From positions 1 through 64,000 of the forward strand of contig CAZBEF010000007.1 of the NCBI GenBank assembly GCA_964490875.1: a stretch of DNA of 64,000 nucleotides, in the 5' to 3' direction. Below the pieces are notes generated by a model. That model was not told the DNA's origin, ran no database searches, and saw nothing but the letters and a program-made list of their open reading frames with translations. A program made the position numbers and the translations under genes. Origin of the DNA: CAYYYG01 sp964490875 (GTDB taxonomy: Bacteria > Patescibacteriota > Microgenomatia > UBA1406 > GWC2-37-13). Below are positions 12,001 through 18,453 of this stretch, piece by piece. Position 1 is the first letter of the stretch. The number at the start of each line of letters is the position of its first letter.

Positions 12001-13749
12001 GGCGGATCAATACCTTTTATGACATTTAATGTCAATGGAAATGTAGGTATAGCAACAACATCACCTGCTTCAAAACTCACCGTCTCTGGAGGTCTTTCTG
12101 TAGGAACATCATCTGTATCCTCTGCATATCTTACGAAGTTAGCTCCAGACGGCGGCGCGTTATTTGAAGGAAACGTTGGAGTAGGTACCACTAATCCAAA
12201 CTTTAAAGTCTCGTTTGTCGGAACAGCAGCTTCACCAATTCTTGCAGTAACCAATCTTGCCAGTACAAATGCAAGTACCACAACATTAGTACGCTTAAAT
12301 ATTGGTACTGCAACTGGTGCAGCAAGTACCAATGCTCGCTTTATCCAATTCTATGCAGGAGCTACGGCAGATAATAATGGTACAGGAGTAGGTTATATAA
12401 ACCTCAACAACACTGGTGTGCAATATCAGACGGGCGGCGCAGATTTTGCTGAATACTTTAATGTTGAAGGCACAACACAAGACGGTGATATTATAGCCAA
12501 CATCGTAGATGTAAATAAGAAAGCCGTGGAATCCCAGCCTATATTAGGTGTAGTCTCTGATACTTCTGGATTTGTCGGAAATTCAAGAAATGATAATAAG
12601 ACTGAAACAATTGTCGGCTTGCTTGGACAAATCAGTGTGAAAGTTTCGACAATTAACGGTATTATCAAGAAAGGTGATCATATAACTTCAAGTACAATTG
12701 CCGGAGTTGGACGGAAAATGACATCTGCAGGATTCACTGTAGGTAAAGCTTTGGAAGACTTTGATCCGGCCAATGGAAAAGGCACGCAGATTGCCTGCCC
12801 AGATGGTTCTCCAAATGGTGTTATCTGTGGAAAAATAAATGTCTTGGTAAGTCCGTCTTGGTATGATCCGGGAGTATTCTTAACATCAAGCGGTACAATA
12901 TCCACGGGCTCAACTTCGCCGGCTCCAACTGTCCAGAGTCTTTCAGCAGAAATTTCAGCATTGGATGAAAAAGTATCGAGTATGGCCGCCAAACTTGACG
13001 AAGTTATAAACAGCACATCGGTTACCAATGTTGCTTCATTATCCGGCCGAATCGACAATTTGGAACAGCGCGCCAACCAGACAGATTCTGCCGTAGCTTC
13101 TATGTCGGCCCGTTTATCATTCCTGGAACAGCAATTGTTAGGAAGTAATTCCGCAGTCCTTGGTACGGCTACGGGCAGTGCATTATTTACCGAAGATCAG
13201 GTGGCAACCATTGCAGCTCTCACAGTCAGCGGCAAAACAAACCTGTATGATCTGGGTGTAACCGGAACAATCAACAATGGTCTTCTTAATATCAACGGAT
13301 TCGACGATACCTTAGCAACACCGGCTGCGACAATAAACACGTTTGGCGGCGCGCTTAAGATTCAGTCTTCGGCGCTTGCGAATGTTGATTTCATGGACGG
13401 CAAAGTAATCATCGATACCGATGGCAATATCAAAACAACCGGTACTATTACCGCTAAGAAAGTCCAGACAGAGAAGCTTGAGATTCTTGATCCAGACGCC
13501 AACAACGTGGCAACCACGAGTGCCGTAGTTACCAAGAGTATTGGTGAAGGAGTTCTGAAGGCGGGAACAACCAAAATTGTAATCGATACAACTGCAATCA
13601 CGGCTAACTCCATAGTATTTGTGACAGCCAAGACCAAAACCAATGTGCCTCTGGCGGTAACCAGTCAGATAATCGGCGATTCATTCACCGTAGAAGTACC
13701 CACAGCACCAGCAACGGATGTGAAGTTTAACTGGTGGGTAGTGAATTAA
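1..13749 (+). CDS. Giant repetitive fibre-like surface protein (5' partial)
   Basis: The frame is open from base 1, with no stop before the first ATG at 148. The gene therefore begins upstream and at least 4582 residues lie here. Most of the protein is Gly/Ser/Thr-rich repeats built on motifs such as GNVGIGTTAP, KLHVEGNGTYSALF and AATGITSSGT; I count 16 copies of the last. Motifs of the GNVGIGTT-P-KLHV kind are common in long tail-fibre-like and adhesin-like proteins. Non-repeat guest segments interrupt the repeats at about 2035-2275, 2820-3090, 3610-3800, 8320-8620 and 10360-10900. A larger ~215-residue module occurs three times. The end differs: a conserved-looking domain (ADFAEYF start, 12430-12880), a predicted coiled coil (about 12930-13140) and a terminal beta-rich part ending NWWVVN. 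I see no S74 intramolecular chaperone motif. The likely role is an extracellular fibre or adhesin. No enzyme motif is visible. Confidence 0.85.
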   Translation, partial: FRCYENGNWANCIASAGISGSGAAGQVTFWTGSAAQSGDNSFYWNNTAKMLGLGTTGPLARLHVVGDNTTAAIFTSGNVGIGTTTPGYPLHVVGNGYISGQLSAGSSSVTLTTTGGYIDADAIQLFNSVGTGSTSSSSGLEVISDKLGLLQGCGNGQILKWNDSTSMWECASDSGATSAIINVESNGTAVGASVDTLNFGSDFNVTASPATKANISVADDVLNFTEFNDNLIVDANTSVNLYNGSTSTNFRFFNSNTSGELLHLDGANGRIGVGNTSPAALFSVGSTSQFQVNSSGAIAAATGITSSGTYNLSSLGTGLVKSTSGILSVGVAGTDYQAPLSFSNGLTISSNTVTLGGALTANTTISDAGFNLYIAGSTGKVGIGTTAPGAKLHVEGNGTYSALFTSGNVGIGTTAPSSLFAVGSSSGFKVNDSGAITAATGITSSGTVTFSGLFTGSGSAVCLDASNNLVTCTVGAGGVSGSGTANYIPIFSTSTSLGNSGIYQTNSNVGIGTTVPGARFHVVGNGTYSGVFMSGNVGVGTTAPSSLFAVGSSSQFQVNSSGAIAAATGVTSSGTITFSDLASGLVKSTSGVLSAAIAGTDYQAPLSFSNGLTLSSNTVTLGGALTGNTTLSDGGFNLYFAGSTGKFGVGTTAPGAKLHVEGNGTYSALFTSGNVGIGLTNPQGKLEILSAGNSTTPFRIYANDGSELAKIYETSNGGSQLFLQDAAGTSTGVLLSGGTNANSYIANTGGNFAVGANEPGTAKLYVNGNTGIGTTAPGAALHVVGNNTNSAVFMSGNVGVGTTAPSSLFAVGSTSQFQVNSSGAIAAATGITSSGTYNLSSLGTGLVKSTSGILSVGAAGTDYQAPLSFSNGLTLSSNTVTLGGALTGNTTLSDGGFNLYFAGSTGKLGVGTTAPGAKLHVEGNGTYSALFTSGNVGVGTTNPQTQIDISALTGATLRLSSTKDAADWAGQSYGAIEFYSADGSYNGAGVHSSIKAITEEAGGGLNALTFSTSGTTGGNDYEKMRITSVGNIGIGISVPSAKLHVVGNGTYSGVFMSGNVGVGTTAPSSLFAVGSTSQFQVNSSGAIAAATGITSSGTYNLSSLGTGLVKSTSGILSVGAAGTDYQAPLSFSNGLTLSSNTVTLGGALTGNTTLSDGGFNLYFAGSTGKLGVGTTAPGAKLHVEGNGTYSALFTSGNVGIGTTAPSIKLTVVDTSDVMANFQATSGVSAIRLSPSSGSFWDVNGSPTKFSIEASDSILFTLNNSGNLGIGTTNPLNKFHVVGDGTYAATFMNGNVGIGTTSASSLFAVGANAFTVNSTGAITAATGITSSGTYNLSSLASGLVKSTSGILSAAVAGTDYQSALSFSNGLTLSSNTVTLGGALTGNTTLSDGGFNLYFAGSTGKLGVGTTAPGAKLHVAGDGTRSAIFTSGNVGIGTTTPSSLFAVGSTSQFQVNSSGAVAAATGITSSGTISFTQLTTGTGNAICLDASNNLVTCTVGTGGVSGTGTTNYIPIFTSGSALGNSGIYQTNGFVGIGTTVPTVRLQVSGDNTNSAVFTNGNVGIGTTAPSSLFAVGSTAQFQVNSSGAIAAATGITSSGTYNLSSLGTGLVKSTSGILSVGAAGTDYQVPLSFSNGLTLSSNTVTLGGALTGNTTLTIGTNTFAIAGGAGKVGIGTSAPGSKLSVSGGVAIGTTSVSSTYHSSIAPDGGLIVEGNVGIGTTSPTSALAVGNNAFTVNSSGAITAATGITSSGTYNLSSLASGLVKSTSGILSAAVAGTDYQSALSFSNGLTLSSNTVTLGGALTANTTLSDGGFNLYFAGSTGKLGVGTTAPGAKLHVEGNGTYSALFTSGNVGIGTTAPSSLFAVGSTSQFQVNSSGAIAAATGITSSGTYNLSSLASGLVKSTSGILSAASAGTDYMAATSFSNGLTLSSNTVTLGGALTGNTTLTIGTNTFAIAGGAGKVGIGTSAPGSKLSVSGGVAIGTTSVSSTYHSSIAPDGGLIVEGNVGIGISSPAAKLHVTGNGTNAAIFASGNVGIGTTAPSSLLAVGSTSQFQVNSTGAIAAATGITSSGTYNLSSLGTGLVKSTSGILSVASAGTDYQAALSFSNGLTASGNTVTLGGALTANTTLSDGGFNLNFAGSTGKMGVGTTAPGAKLHVAGNNTTSAVFMAGNVGIGTTAPGSLLELVDTGTTTNSFNLTSNSITTGIALNMNLNSLTSGKGLYIGSTSTALTTGNLINVDWSPTATTNATGDLMVIGIGSSGNIGNIFNIKDSGSSLFSVSESQVTSNLPASFNAPGDTSFAYDINLTNSTSSNIKSNGPLYIKAGDTFESNDLTLRTYNAGNLAIDLTGTGSAVQITGTDTSLVFDTRTAGDTDYWMGIQDNANSTDDDLFVIGKTTTPGSNAFISLNTNGNVGIGTTAAGAKLQVTGNGTNSAVFMSGNVGINTTSPSYMLAVGSASQFGVNSSGAIAAATGITSSGTITFSGLGSGLVKSTAGVLSNAVAGTDYLAAMSFTNGLTLSSNTVTLGGALTANTTISDGGFNLYFAGSTGKLGVGTTAPGAKLHVEGNGTYSALFTSGNVGIGTTAPSSLFAVGSTSQFQVNSSGAIAAATGITSSGTYNLSSLASGLVKSTSGILSAASAGTDYMAATSFSNGLTLSSNTVTLGGALTGNTTLTIGTNTFAIAGGAGKVGIGTSAPGSKLSVSGGVAIGTTSVSSTYHSSIAPDGGLIVEGNVGIGISSPAAKLHVTGNGTNAAIFASGNVGIGTTAPGAALDVVGDQLISGGLAVGFAGDGQDDRLYVGDAAFYMDLGNAVAGSALIGFDTTDYLEYNRAGNRYSFFVGGTEMTRIDGTALNANVIHDISGGNIALQDDAGNVGIGTTAPGAKLHVLGDGTKSAVFMSGNVGINTTSPSYMLAVGSASQFGVNSSGAVAAATGITSSGTITFSSLGSGLVKSTGGVLGVASAGTDYQAALSFSNGLTASGNTVTLGGALTGNTTLSDGGFNLNFAGSTGKMGIGTTSPAAKLHVLGNGTTAAVFTSGNVGIGTTLPGSLFELVDTGTTTNSFNLTSNSITTGIALNMNLNSLTSGKGLYIGSTSTALTTGNLINVDWSPTATTNATGDLMVIGIGSSGNIGNIFNIKDSGSSLFSVSESQVTSNLPASFNAAGDTSFAYDISLTNEVASYIKSNGPMYIQAGDSYESNDLTLRTYNAGNLAIDLTGTGSAVQITGTDTSLVFDTRTAGDTDYWMGIQDNANSTDDDLFMIGKSLTSGSSPFVVINTNGNVGIGTTAPGAKFHVLGNGTNSAVFMSGNVGINTTSPSYMLAVGSASQFGVNSSGAIAAATGITSSGTITFSGLGSGLVKSTAGVLSVGAAGTDYQAPLSFSNGLTLSSNTVTLGGALTANTTLSDGGFNLLFAGSTGRMGIGTTSPGAKLHVLGNGTYAALFTSGNVGIGTTAPAAALNILSTGDQLRLDYDSTIGTTLGTGSDSVFDIKGVAHAAFRVSSATGNTEKNFYFQDYAGVNGNNYFFRVANNDSFGMNMNRNNAGDDPDLGVSSYGAVKLSYDANNDGNEGLGIYNNGGLTPVLYADQNGNIGLGTNAPSQALDFAGASANLTFSSATGPHRIMTGGSTHLALMPGGNVGINTTAPSYLLSVGSTSQFGVNSSGAVAAATGITSSGTITFSGLGTGLVKSTSGVLSNAVAGTDYQAALSFSNGLTASGNTVTLGGALTANTTLSDGGFNLNFAGSTGKMGIGTTSPAAKLHVLGNGTTAAVFTSGNVGIGTTLPGSLFELVDTGTTTNSFNLTSNSITTGIALNMNLNSLTSGKGLYIGSTSTALTTGNLINVDWSPTATTTATGDLVVIGIGSSGNLGNIFNIKDSGNSLFSVSETQITSALPHAFTAAGDVSVAYDMLFTNQTSSYIKSNGPLYIESGEAFENNNLTLKTYGSGNLLVDLTGTGSSVQITGTDTTLKFDTRTAGDTDFWMGVQDDAGADDDDKLQIGKSLTGGSIPFMTFNVNGNVGIATTSPASKLTVSGGLSVGTSSVSSAYLTKLAPDGGALFEGNVGVGTTNPNFKVSFVGTAASPILAVTNLASTNASTTTLVRLNIGTATGAASTNARFIQFYAGATADNNGTGVGYINLNNTGVQYQTGGADFAEYFNVEGTTQDGDIIANIVDVNKKAVESQPILGVVSDTSGFVGNSRNDNKTETIVGLLGQISVKVSTINGIIKKGDHITSSTIAGVGRKMTSAGFTVGKALEDFDPANGKGTQIACPDGSPNGVICGKINVLVSPSWYDPGVFLTSSGTISTGSTSPAPTVQSLSAEISALDEKVSSMAAKLDEVINSTSVTNVASLSGRIDNLEQRANQTDSAVASMSARLSFLEQQLLGSNSAVLGTATGSALFTEDQVATIAALTVSGKTNLYDLGVTGTINNGLLNINGFDDTLATPAATINTFGGALKIQSSALANVDFMDGKVIIDTDGNIKTTGTITAKKVQTEKLEILDPDANNVATTSAVVTKSIGEGVLKAGTTKIVIDTTAITANSIVFVTAKTKTNVPLAVTSQIIGDSFTVEVPTAPATDVKFNWWVVN
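5458..6098 (+). repeat. Perfect long direct repeat inside the giant gene, copy 1
   Basis: Line-by-line comparison shows about 640 bp identical to 7639-8279 (offset 2181 bp), with mismatches appearing right at both edges. Many other units here are similar but clearly diverged, so this identity points to a recent duplication or gene conversion. Confidence 0.9.
6541..7190 (+). repeat. ELVDTG guest module, copy 1 of 3
   Basis: A ~215-residue segment that starts at LLELVDTGTTTNSFN and runs through SGKGLYIGSTST, DTRTAGDTDYWMG and ends near the DDDLFVIGK motif. It recurs at about 9145-9790 and 11352-12000. It lacks the AATGITSSGT-type repeat, so it looks like a separate domain carried on the fibre. 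Confidence 0.8.
7639..8279 (+). repeat. Perfect long direct repeat inside the giant gene, copy 2
   Basis: Second copy of the 640-bp block at 5458-6098. It encodes the same stretch from the KLGVGTTAPGAKLHV motif through to the NAAIFASGN motif. It diverges at the next codons, where a different guest module follows. Confidence 0.9.
9145..9790 (+). repeat. ELVDTG guest module, copy 2 of 3
   Basis: Second copy. Its first two thirds are nearly identical in protein sequence to copy 1. It differs mainly in the centre (SLTNEVASYIKSNGPMY) and at the end (FMIGKSLTSGSS). Confidence 0.8.
11352..12000 (+). repeat. ELVDTG guest module, copy 3 of 3
   Basis: Third and most diverged copy, with TATTTATGDLVVIG, SALPHAFTAAGDVS and a DDAGADDDDKLQIGK ending. 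It is the last large guest before the C-terminal non-repeat region. Confidence 0.75.
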
Positions 13750-13883
13750 AAGGATCACGAAATGGTATTGGAATAACCTCGAAGACTATTATCGTTAAAA
13801 TAATTTCTGCGTTTAGGAAGAATATACACCGCAATAAATAATGCGAATAGATATATTAAGTGATTACTTTGATATATATATTT

Positions 13884-15305
13884 TTACTGTTTTGCGCATG
13901 GCCATGAAGGCTTGACCGAAGAATTGGTGCAGTATTCGTCGGGCGAGCAGTAGCGTGAATCGCCGTCGGTGCAGGTGAACCCATTATTAGGCATCTGTCC
14001 TCCCGGTGTTGTGCAGGTGCATGTTACTTGTGAACCTGTCGGCCCTGGAGTGCTTGTTGGTTGAATACCGCCGGTCGTTGTCGGTGAAGGAACTTGTGCC
14101 GTAGTTGTTGGTGTGGGGGAAGGGAGTACCGAAGTTGGCGTCGGCGAAGGAAGCGGAACAAACGGATCACGGTTTTCTTTTAAAGTAGCTTTCGATAAAT
14201 TACTTTCTTTTGTGAAAAATATCAGAGGACCGCCTTCTCCTGGCGCCGCTCCTTCTGAAAAAATATAATAGCTGACAAATAATCCGTTTGTACCATCTGG
14301 AAGACTGATGTTGGAAACGCTTGGATTTGCAAACGCAATGCTCCGGTTGTGAGTATAGGGATCGAGTTGAACAATCTTGCCGTTTTTAACATCGTACAAG
14401 AAGCTTCTCCATGATTCCCACGCATCTTTGGTAATTTGAGCTTCGTACACATTGTAATCTAATGTTCCATACTTACTGTTGGTGAACTTAAATTTAAAAT
14501 CATCACGATCGCCGTAATTTCCGGTATAACCAATGCTTTTAAAGTAGTTGTTAATCATGGTATTGGTGGCAGATTTCCAGGTTTTCCAGCTTGTAAGCGA
14601 GCCTGTGGCATTTTTATCTGAAACAGAGTCGTAATAATGAAAACCTAGTTTGATTGTTGAGTTGGTCCAGTCCTGAGTATTATGAATTTTGTCGAAGGCC
14701 TTTTTATTTACCGAAAGAAAGTTTGGAGTACCTTCGTTGGTTCGGGATAATGTGCGGGGAAGATCTTTTTCAGAAAGATACTGGCCGAGAAGAAGGCTTT
14801 CATAATTTTTATAATGGCGGATACGAATACCGCTTGATGTGGACGTGAATTTTTCATATGTTACGAGGTAGTCGCCTTCGGGAAATACCATTATGTCGGC
14901 GTGTGTTGCATTGGTGTCTATATCGCCTTTATATGTCCAGTTCAGTAAGTCGGTAGATTCAGCGATTTTCACCGTAAACACACCATTCACGTTTGTATGA
15001 TAAATGCCGACATACTTTCGGAAAGCGAAAGGCTGAATAACTTTGATAGCGTCCAGTGAATTACCGTTTGAATCTTTTGCCGTATATTTAAAGCCGCTTG
15101 AAGCGCGAACATCTTCTATAAGCAAAGCAAGTTTCTGAAATTCTGTCATGGTAGCCAAAATTGTCTGCAATGTTCGGATAGGTGTGGGTGAAGGCGACAT
15201 GGTGGCAGCTCGTGAGAATGAGACGGCACGGTAAATAAGGATGGACATGGTAAGGAGGGAAACCAAGAAAAGAGCAACGCCTATGATGATAATTTTTTTA
15301 TGCAT
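13884..15305 (-). CDS. Secreted/anchored protein with possible beta-propeller, Pro-Thr linker and Cys-rich tail
   Basis: 473 residues from the ATG at 15305. The reading frame extends to another ATG at 15359, but an extended -10 box (TGG-TACAAT, 15324-15332) lies between the two starts, which favours the inner one. The N-terminus (MHKKIIIIGVALFLVSLL) is a signal anchor. The middle, about residues 55-370, has motifs such as RKYVGIYHTN, KIAESTDLLNW and HADIMVFPEGDYLV. These resemble the blades of five-bladed glycosidase-like propellers (GH43 clan), but I cannot point to catalytic acids with confidence. A Pro/Ser/Thr linker of about 50 residues follows, then a Cys-rich end (CTCTTPGG ... YCSPDEYC ... 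WPCAKQ). Likely a surface protein; carbohydrate action is only a suggestion. Confidence 0.75.
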   Translation of the reverse strand: MHKKIIIIGVALFLVSLLTMSILIYRAVSFSRAATMSPSPTPIRTLQTILATMTEFQKLALLIEDVRASSGFKYTAKDSNGNSLDAIKVIQPFAFRKYVGIYHTNVNGVFTVKIAESTDLLNWTYKGDIDTNATHADIMVFPEGDYLVTYEKFTSTSSGIRIRHYKNYESLLLGQYLSEKDLPRTLSRTNEGTPNFLSVNKKAFDKIHNTQDWTNSTIKLGFHYYDSVSDKNATGSLTSWKTWKSATNTMINNYFKSIGYTGNYGDRDDFKFKFTNSKYGTLDYNVYEAQITKDAWESWRSFLYDVKNGKIVQLDPYTHNRSIAFANPSVSNISLPDGTNGLFVSYYIFSEGAAPGEGGPLIFFTKESNLSKATLKENRDPFVPLPSPTPTSVLPSPTPTTTAQVPSPTTTGGIQPTSTPGPTGSQVTCTCTTPGGQMPNNGFTCTDGDSRYCSPDEYCTNSSVKPSWPCAKQ

Positions 15306-15323
15306 AGGTAAAGAAATTACCTC

Positions 15324-15332
15324 ATTGTACCA
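15324..15332 (-). promoter_or_regulatory. Extended -10 promoter element (TGG-TACAAT)
   Basis: On the minus strand TGG precedes TACAAT, 18 nt upstream of the 15305 ATG. Transcription would start near 15317, downstream of the longer frame's ATG at 15359. Confidence 0.4.
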
Positions 15333-15477
15333 CATGAAAAAGTGTGTGGTATATGTCAAATTTATGAAAGATACCCATTTGTAATTTCCAGTAGCTATAA
15401 TGAATAGTGTTTAATATAATATAGGACATAAATTGAGGGTAATTTAAATATATTTTACGTTCGTTTAGATTCTATAT

Positions 15478-18024
15478 ATGAGAGCGGAAAGAATACGTAA
15501 TTGGATAAATTCTACGGTGTCAGGTGCAGCGGTTTTTGGAATGCTGGGTGTACCAGGTATGGCCGAAGCTACACAACAGAGAAGATTCGACATTAATTCG
15601 GTTAATACTCCTGCTCCCATTTATCAGAAAGTTGAATATGGTCCTAAAACGCCTCCGATTTTTGTTGATGCAGCTAAAACTAAAAAGACGCCGGCTCAAC
15701 AGGAACCAAATGTAAGTGAGCCTGAAGAATTTTTTAAAACAGATCCAACTCCATTACGAATAAAATTAATTGCTGAAAAAACTAATATACCAGTAGAAGT
15801 GTTAAATGGCTATACTGATGCTCAAATTGCAGATATCTTTAAGGATCCAAAAAGCAATTTAGGAGCAATGTTAGTTGAAGAAAATCCTAAATGGGATGTC
15901 CCAACAATAACAACTCAGGAAGAAGGAATTATCGCGGATGCAAAGGAAAAGATAGACCAAACTTTTGCTCCCTATCAAGTAACTAAAGGCGGATTACCTG
16001 TTGCATCCAACTATTTATATTTGCCAAAAGTAACTTCAGCAGAAGTAAATAAACCATGGGAACCTCCGCAATTGCCTTTTACACGAGCCGAACTCTCAGG
16101 ATTAATTGCAAAAGTTCAAACAGCTGAAAACAACCTTATTCCTAAACAACTGCCTGTAGAAGGGGAAAGCGGATGCCCGGGAGAAGGAATTGGTACTCCG
16201 GGTTATATACAACTTCCTGATGGGACTTTAAATATTATCGGTGAAAGTGCAGAGGCTGGTGAATTTATAAATAGTATTGTAGGTCCTGATTATTATTTAT
16301 CATCTTATAAATATAAATTTCCGAACGGGAAATATGCTACTGTATGGATGGATAAATTAGACCAAAAAGATGGATCTACTTCTTATAGTCTGAGCATACG
16401 GGAGTCAAACTTAGCTCCCGGAGCTGCATTTGGATTTGGAGAATTTACGATTGCGTCGGATATTAGTAAACTCAATTTACCGTATAGTGTGCTCGGTACA
16501 CTTGCCAAGGGAAAATTTTTTCCAACAGCCCGGTTTGCTTTACGACATGCATGCCCAATTCTTGTGGATTATGCTCCAGAACAGCCGCTCAATAGCTCGG
16601 AGGTTAATTATTACCAATCTTATAATGCAGGTTTAATTGCAAAAGAAGGAGGATACCAACAAAGCAGCGATGTCTGGGGGCCAATGTTTGGAAGGGTATA
16701 CTCAGATCCAAATTTCCCGTTTACAACTGCAGCTGCTCCTGAATGTTTCGAAGATCTGGGTCCACTTAAAAAAAAGAATAAAGCCGGTGTGCCGAGAATT
16801 CCATATGAAAGTAAAGTATGTAAATTAGGGGTTGATGCTTTTCTGGATGCTGCAGCGCTTGATCCACACTATCCAACACTTTATGCAATCAATGCATTAT
16901 TACAAAAAGGCAATCCTGATGCAGTAATTGAAGCACCTGGCATACTACCTGGAGATACTACACCACGTAAATTATTTACCTACGTTATTGATAAATTTTC
17001 AGTAAAGGATGAGAATAAAAATGTAATTGGAATTAACAAGTTAGGAAGCGATCCTGAAATAGCAAGTCAGATTAGAGGAGCTGCTGCAGTTAGATTAGCT
17101 GCAGATTTGTGCTATAAATATCATGATCCTTTAGCATGTGCTGTTCTTCCTTCTTTATTAAATGGTATACAAGGTGCTATTGTTGGAGACGATGGTAAAT
17201 TTGAAACAGAAGAATTGGGAACAATTCAGAGAAATGATAGCGTTGGAGCAGTACTGCCGGGATGGAGAAAAGTATCCCCTGCTAGTGGAGTGGTGTCAGC
17301 TGCACAAGACAAAGTAGTTCTTGAATTAGCAAGAAAATCTATGTTGCAAGAGTTAATCGATTCTACCGGTATGACTCCTGAATCTTTAGATGTTTCTCGT
17401 ATTACGGGAGAATCACAGATTGGTACAATAAAAGCTCTTGAGGCGGTACAGCAGTATGTTGATCCTTTATCTGCGACTAATGTATGTGATGTGCCTTCAA
17501 CCTACAGAGTTATCCAACTTGATAAATCTTCGTCTTTAATAGCTGTTCCTACTCATAATAGTGATACTCTTGACAGTCTCAGAATTGCTACCGGGGCGAG
17601 TAAGGTATGTGAGATGGAAAAAGGCATTGAAAACTGCAGAAATGGTCAGGGTATTGGTGAAAATAAACCATTATCACCAAATAAAGGATATAGGATATAT
17701 GATGCTACGTACGATTTTGTAATGGCAGGCGATAGAGTAGCACATAATGAACAATCGGCATGTAACCTTGGGCCGAGCGGACCTAGTGATTGTGCTTTTC
17801 CTTCTCGTCCTTATCCGTTTGGATTGTGTAGTGTGAAGGCTTCAACTTTAGTAGACATGGGGACTAGAAATAATGGGTGTGAAAACGTTACCGTTTCTAA
17901 GTCTTTAGATGATGGTACAACTATAACGTTTCCGGGAGAAGATTTTATAATTTCACCTAATACAGAGGCGTATCGGCTGACAAGTACAAAAGATTGTACA
18001 CTTACAATTGGCACTACTCCTTAA
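15478..18024 (+). CDS. Secreted protein of unknown function, 848 residues
   Basis: The N-terminus is basic then hydrophobic (MRAERIRNWINS, then VSGAAVFGMLGVPGMAEA), consistent with a signal peptide cut after AEA. No family recognised. The mature protein is soluble-looking, with scattered Cys pairs, for example ESGCPGEG, CYKYHDPLACA, CEMEKGIENC and a C-terminal CTLTIGTTP. It starts Pro-rich, with a short helical region at about 80-150. A TAGATT hexamer lies 6 nt before the ATG and no ribosome binding site is visible. It is divergent from the propeller-like gene at 13884-15305 and convergent with the small ORFs at 18028-18387. Placement between the fibre gene and the LamG array suggests an exported surface or envelope role (inference). 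Confidence 0.8.
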   Translation: MRAERIRNWINSTVSGAAVFGMLGVPGMAEATQQRRFDINSVNTPAPIYQKVEYGPKTPPIFVDAAKTKKTPAQQEPNVSEPEEFFKTDPTPLRIKLIAEKTNIPVEVLNGYTDAQIADIFKDPKSNLGAMLVEENPKWDVPTITTQEEGIIADAKEKIDQTFAPYQVTKGGLPVASNYLYLPKVTSAEVNKPWEPPQLPFTRAELSGLIAKVQTAENNLIPKQLPVEGESGCPGEGIGTPGYIQLPDGTLNIIGESAEAGEFINSIVGPDYYLSSYKYKFPNGKYATVWMDKLDQKDGSTSYSLSIRESNLAPGAAFGFGEFTIASDISKLNLPYSVLGTLAKGKFFPTARFALRHACPILVDYAPEQPLNSSEVNYYQSYNAGLIAKEGGYQQSSDVWGPMFGRVYSDPNFPFTTAAAPECFEDLGPLKKKNKAGVPRIPYESKVCKLGVDAFLDAAALDPHYPTLYAINALLQKGNPDAVIEAPGILPGDTTPRKLFTYVIDKFSVKDENKNVIGINKLGSDPEIASQIRGAAAVRLAADLCYKYHDPLACAVLPSLLNGIQGAIVGDDGKFETEELGTIQRNDSVGAVLPGWRKVSPASGVVSAAQDKVVLELARKSMLQELIDSTGMTPESLDVSRITGESQIGTIKALEAVQQYVDPLSATNVCDVPSTYRVIQLDKSSSLIAVPTHNSDTLDSLRIATGASKVCEMEKGIENCRNGQGIGENKPLSPNKGYRIYDATYDFVMAGDRVAHNEQSACNLGPSGPSDCAFPSRPYPFGLCSVKASTLVDMGTRNNGCENVTVSKSLDDGTTITFPGEDFIISPNTEAYRLTSTKDCTLTIGTTP

Positions 18025-18027
18025 AAA

Positions 18028-18174
18028 TTACTTGCTAAACGAAATAAAACTGGCAGGGGAGTAAGAAGAAGAACTCAGATGCAGTGGCTTACTCACAAAA
18101 ACAACGAATAACACAATAAGTGCTAGTATAATCCAGTCATTATTCTCCTTGTTTGATGTTAACGATAAACTCAT
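18028..18174 (-). CDS. Possible small single-pass membrane protein, 48 residues
   Basis: An ATG-to-TAA frame of 49 codons. The middle is strongly hydrophobic (WIILALIVLFVVFV), followed by a Ser-rich tail. No ribosome binding site or clear promoter is seen. It lies 39 bp downstream of the other small ORF and ends 3 bp from the convergent gene's stop. It could be a real small membrane protein or a chance frame. Confidence 0.4.
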   Translation of the reverse strand: MSLSLTSNKENNDWIILALIVLFVVFVSKPLHLSSSSYSPASFISFSK

Positions 18175-18213
18175 ATTTCAAATAAACTAATATATTCAGC
18201 AACGAAAAGTGTC

Positions 18214-18387
18214 TTATATTCCCGCTGCAAAAACAGTCCAGAAGTCGCTCATCAGTGATCCTTCAAAAAACCGTTTAGTTTTTGCGGAAATCATTTCAAC
18301 AAATCCGCTTATATCCACTGACGGCAGTGTAATATCCTGAGTCCACGGATACGACACGCGAGTTGTGTTAATTAGTAAATGTGACAT
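18214..18387 (-). CDS. Possible small protein, 57 residues
   Basis: An ATG-to-TAA frame (58 codons) downstream of the first LamG giant on the same strand, 66 bp after that gene's stop. It contains VSYPWTQDITLP and DFWTVFAAGI. No family recognised and no ribosome binding site. Together with the neighbouring 48-codon frame it fills most of the 18025-18453 gap, which otherwise shows nothing. Confidence 0.4.
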   Translation of the reverse strand: MSHLLINTTRVSYPWTQDITLPSVDISGFVEMISAKTKRFFEGSLMSDFWTVFAAGI

Positions 18388-18453
18388 ATAAATTTAGAAT
18401 AAACAGAGCGGATAAAAAATAATGTAAGATACCGTAAGAAAAAGGGAAGAATG

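Noticed and set aside
369..12668. Many long minus-strand frames with Pro/Val/Asn-rich translations opposite the giant gene
   Set aside because: They recur in step with the plus-strand repeats and have the composition expected from reading Gly/Thr-rich repeats backwards; the plus frame is continuous and is the real gene.
1..13749. Prophage tail fibre
   Set aside because: The repeat motif resembles tail fibres, but no capsid, terminase, portal, integrase or lysis gene lies in the window, and its neighbours are predicted surface proteins.
13750..13883. tRNA or other RNA gene in the AT-rich gap
   Set aside because: No cloverleaf or conserved T-loop sequence; just AT-rich sequence with no clear terminator hairpin.
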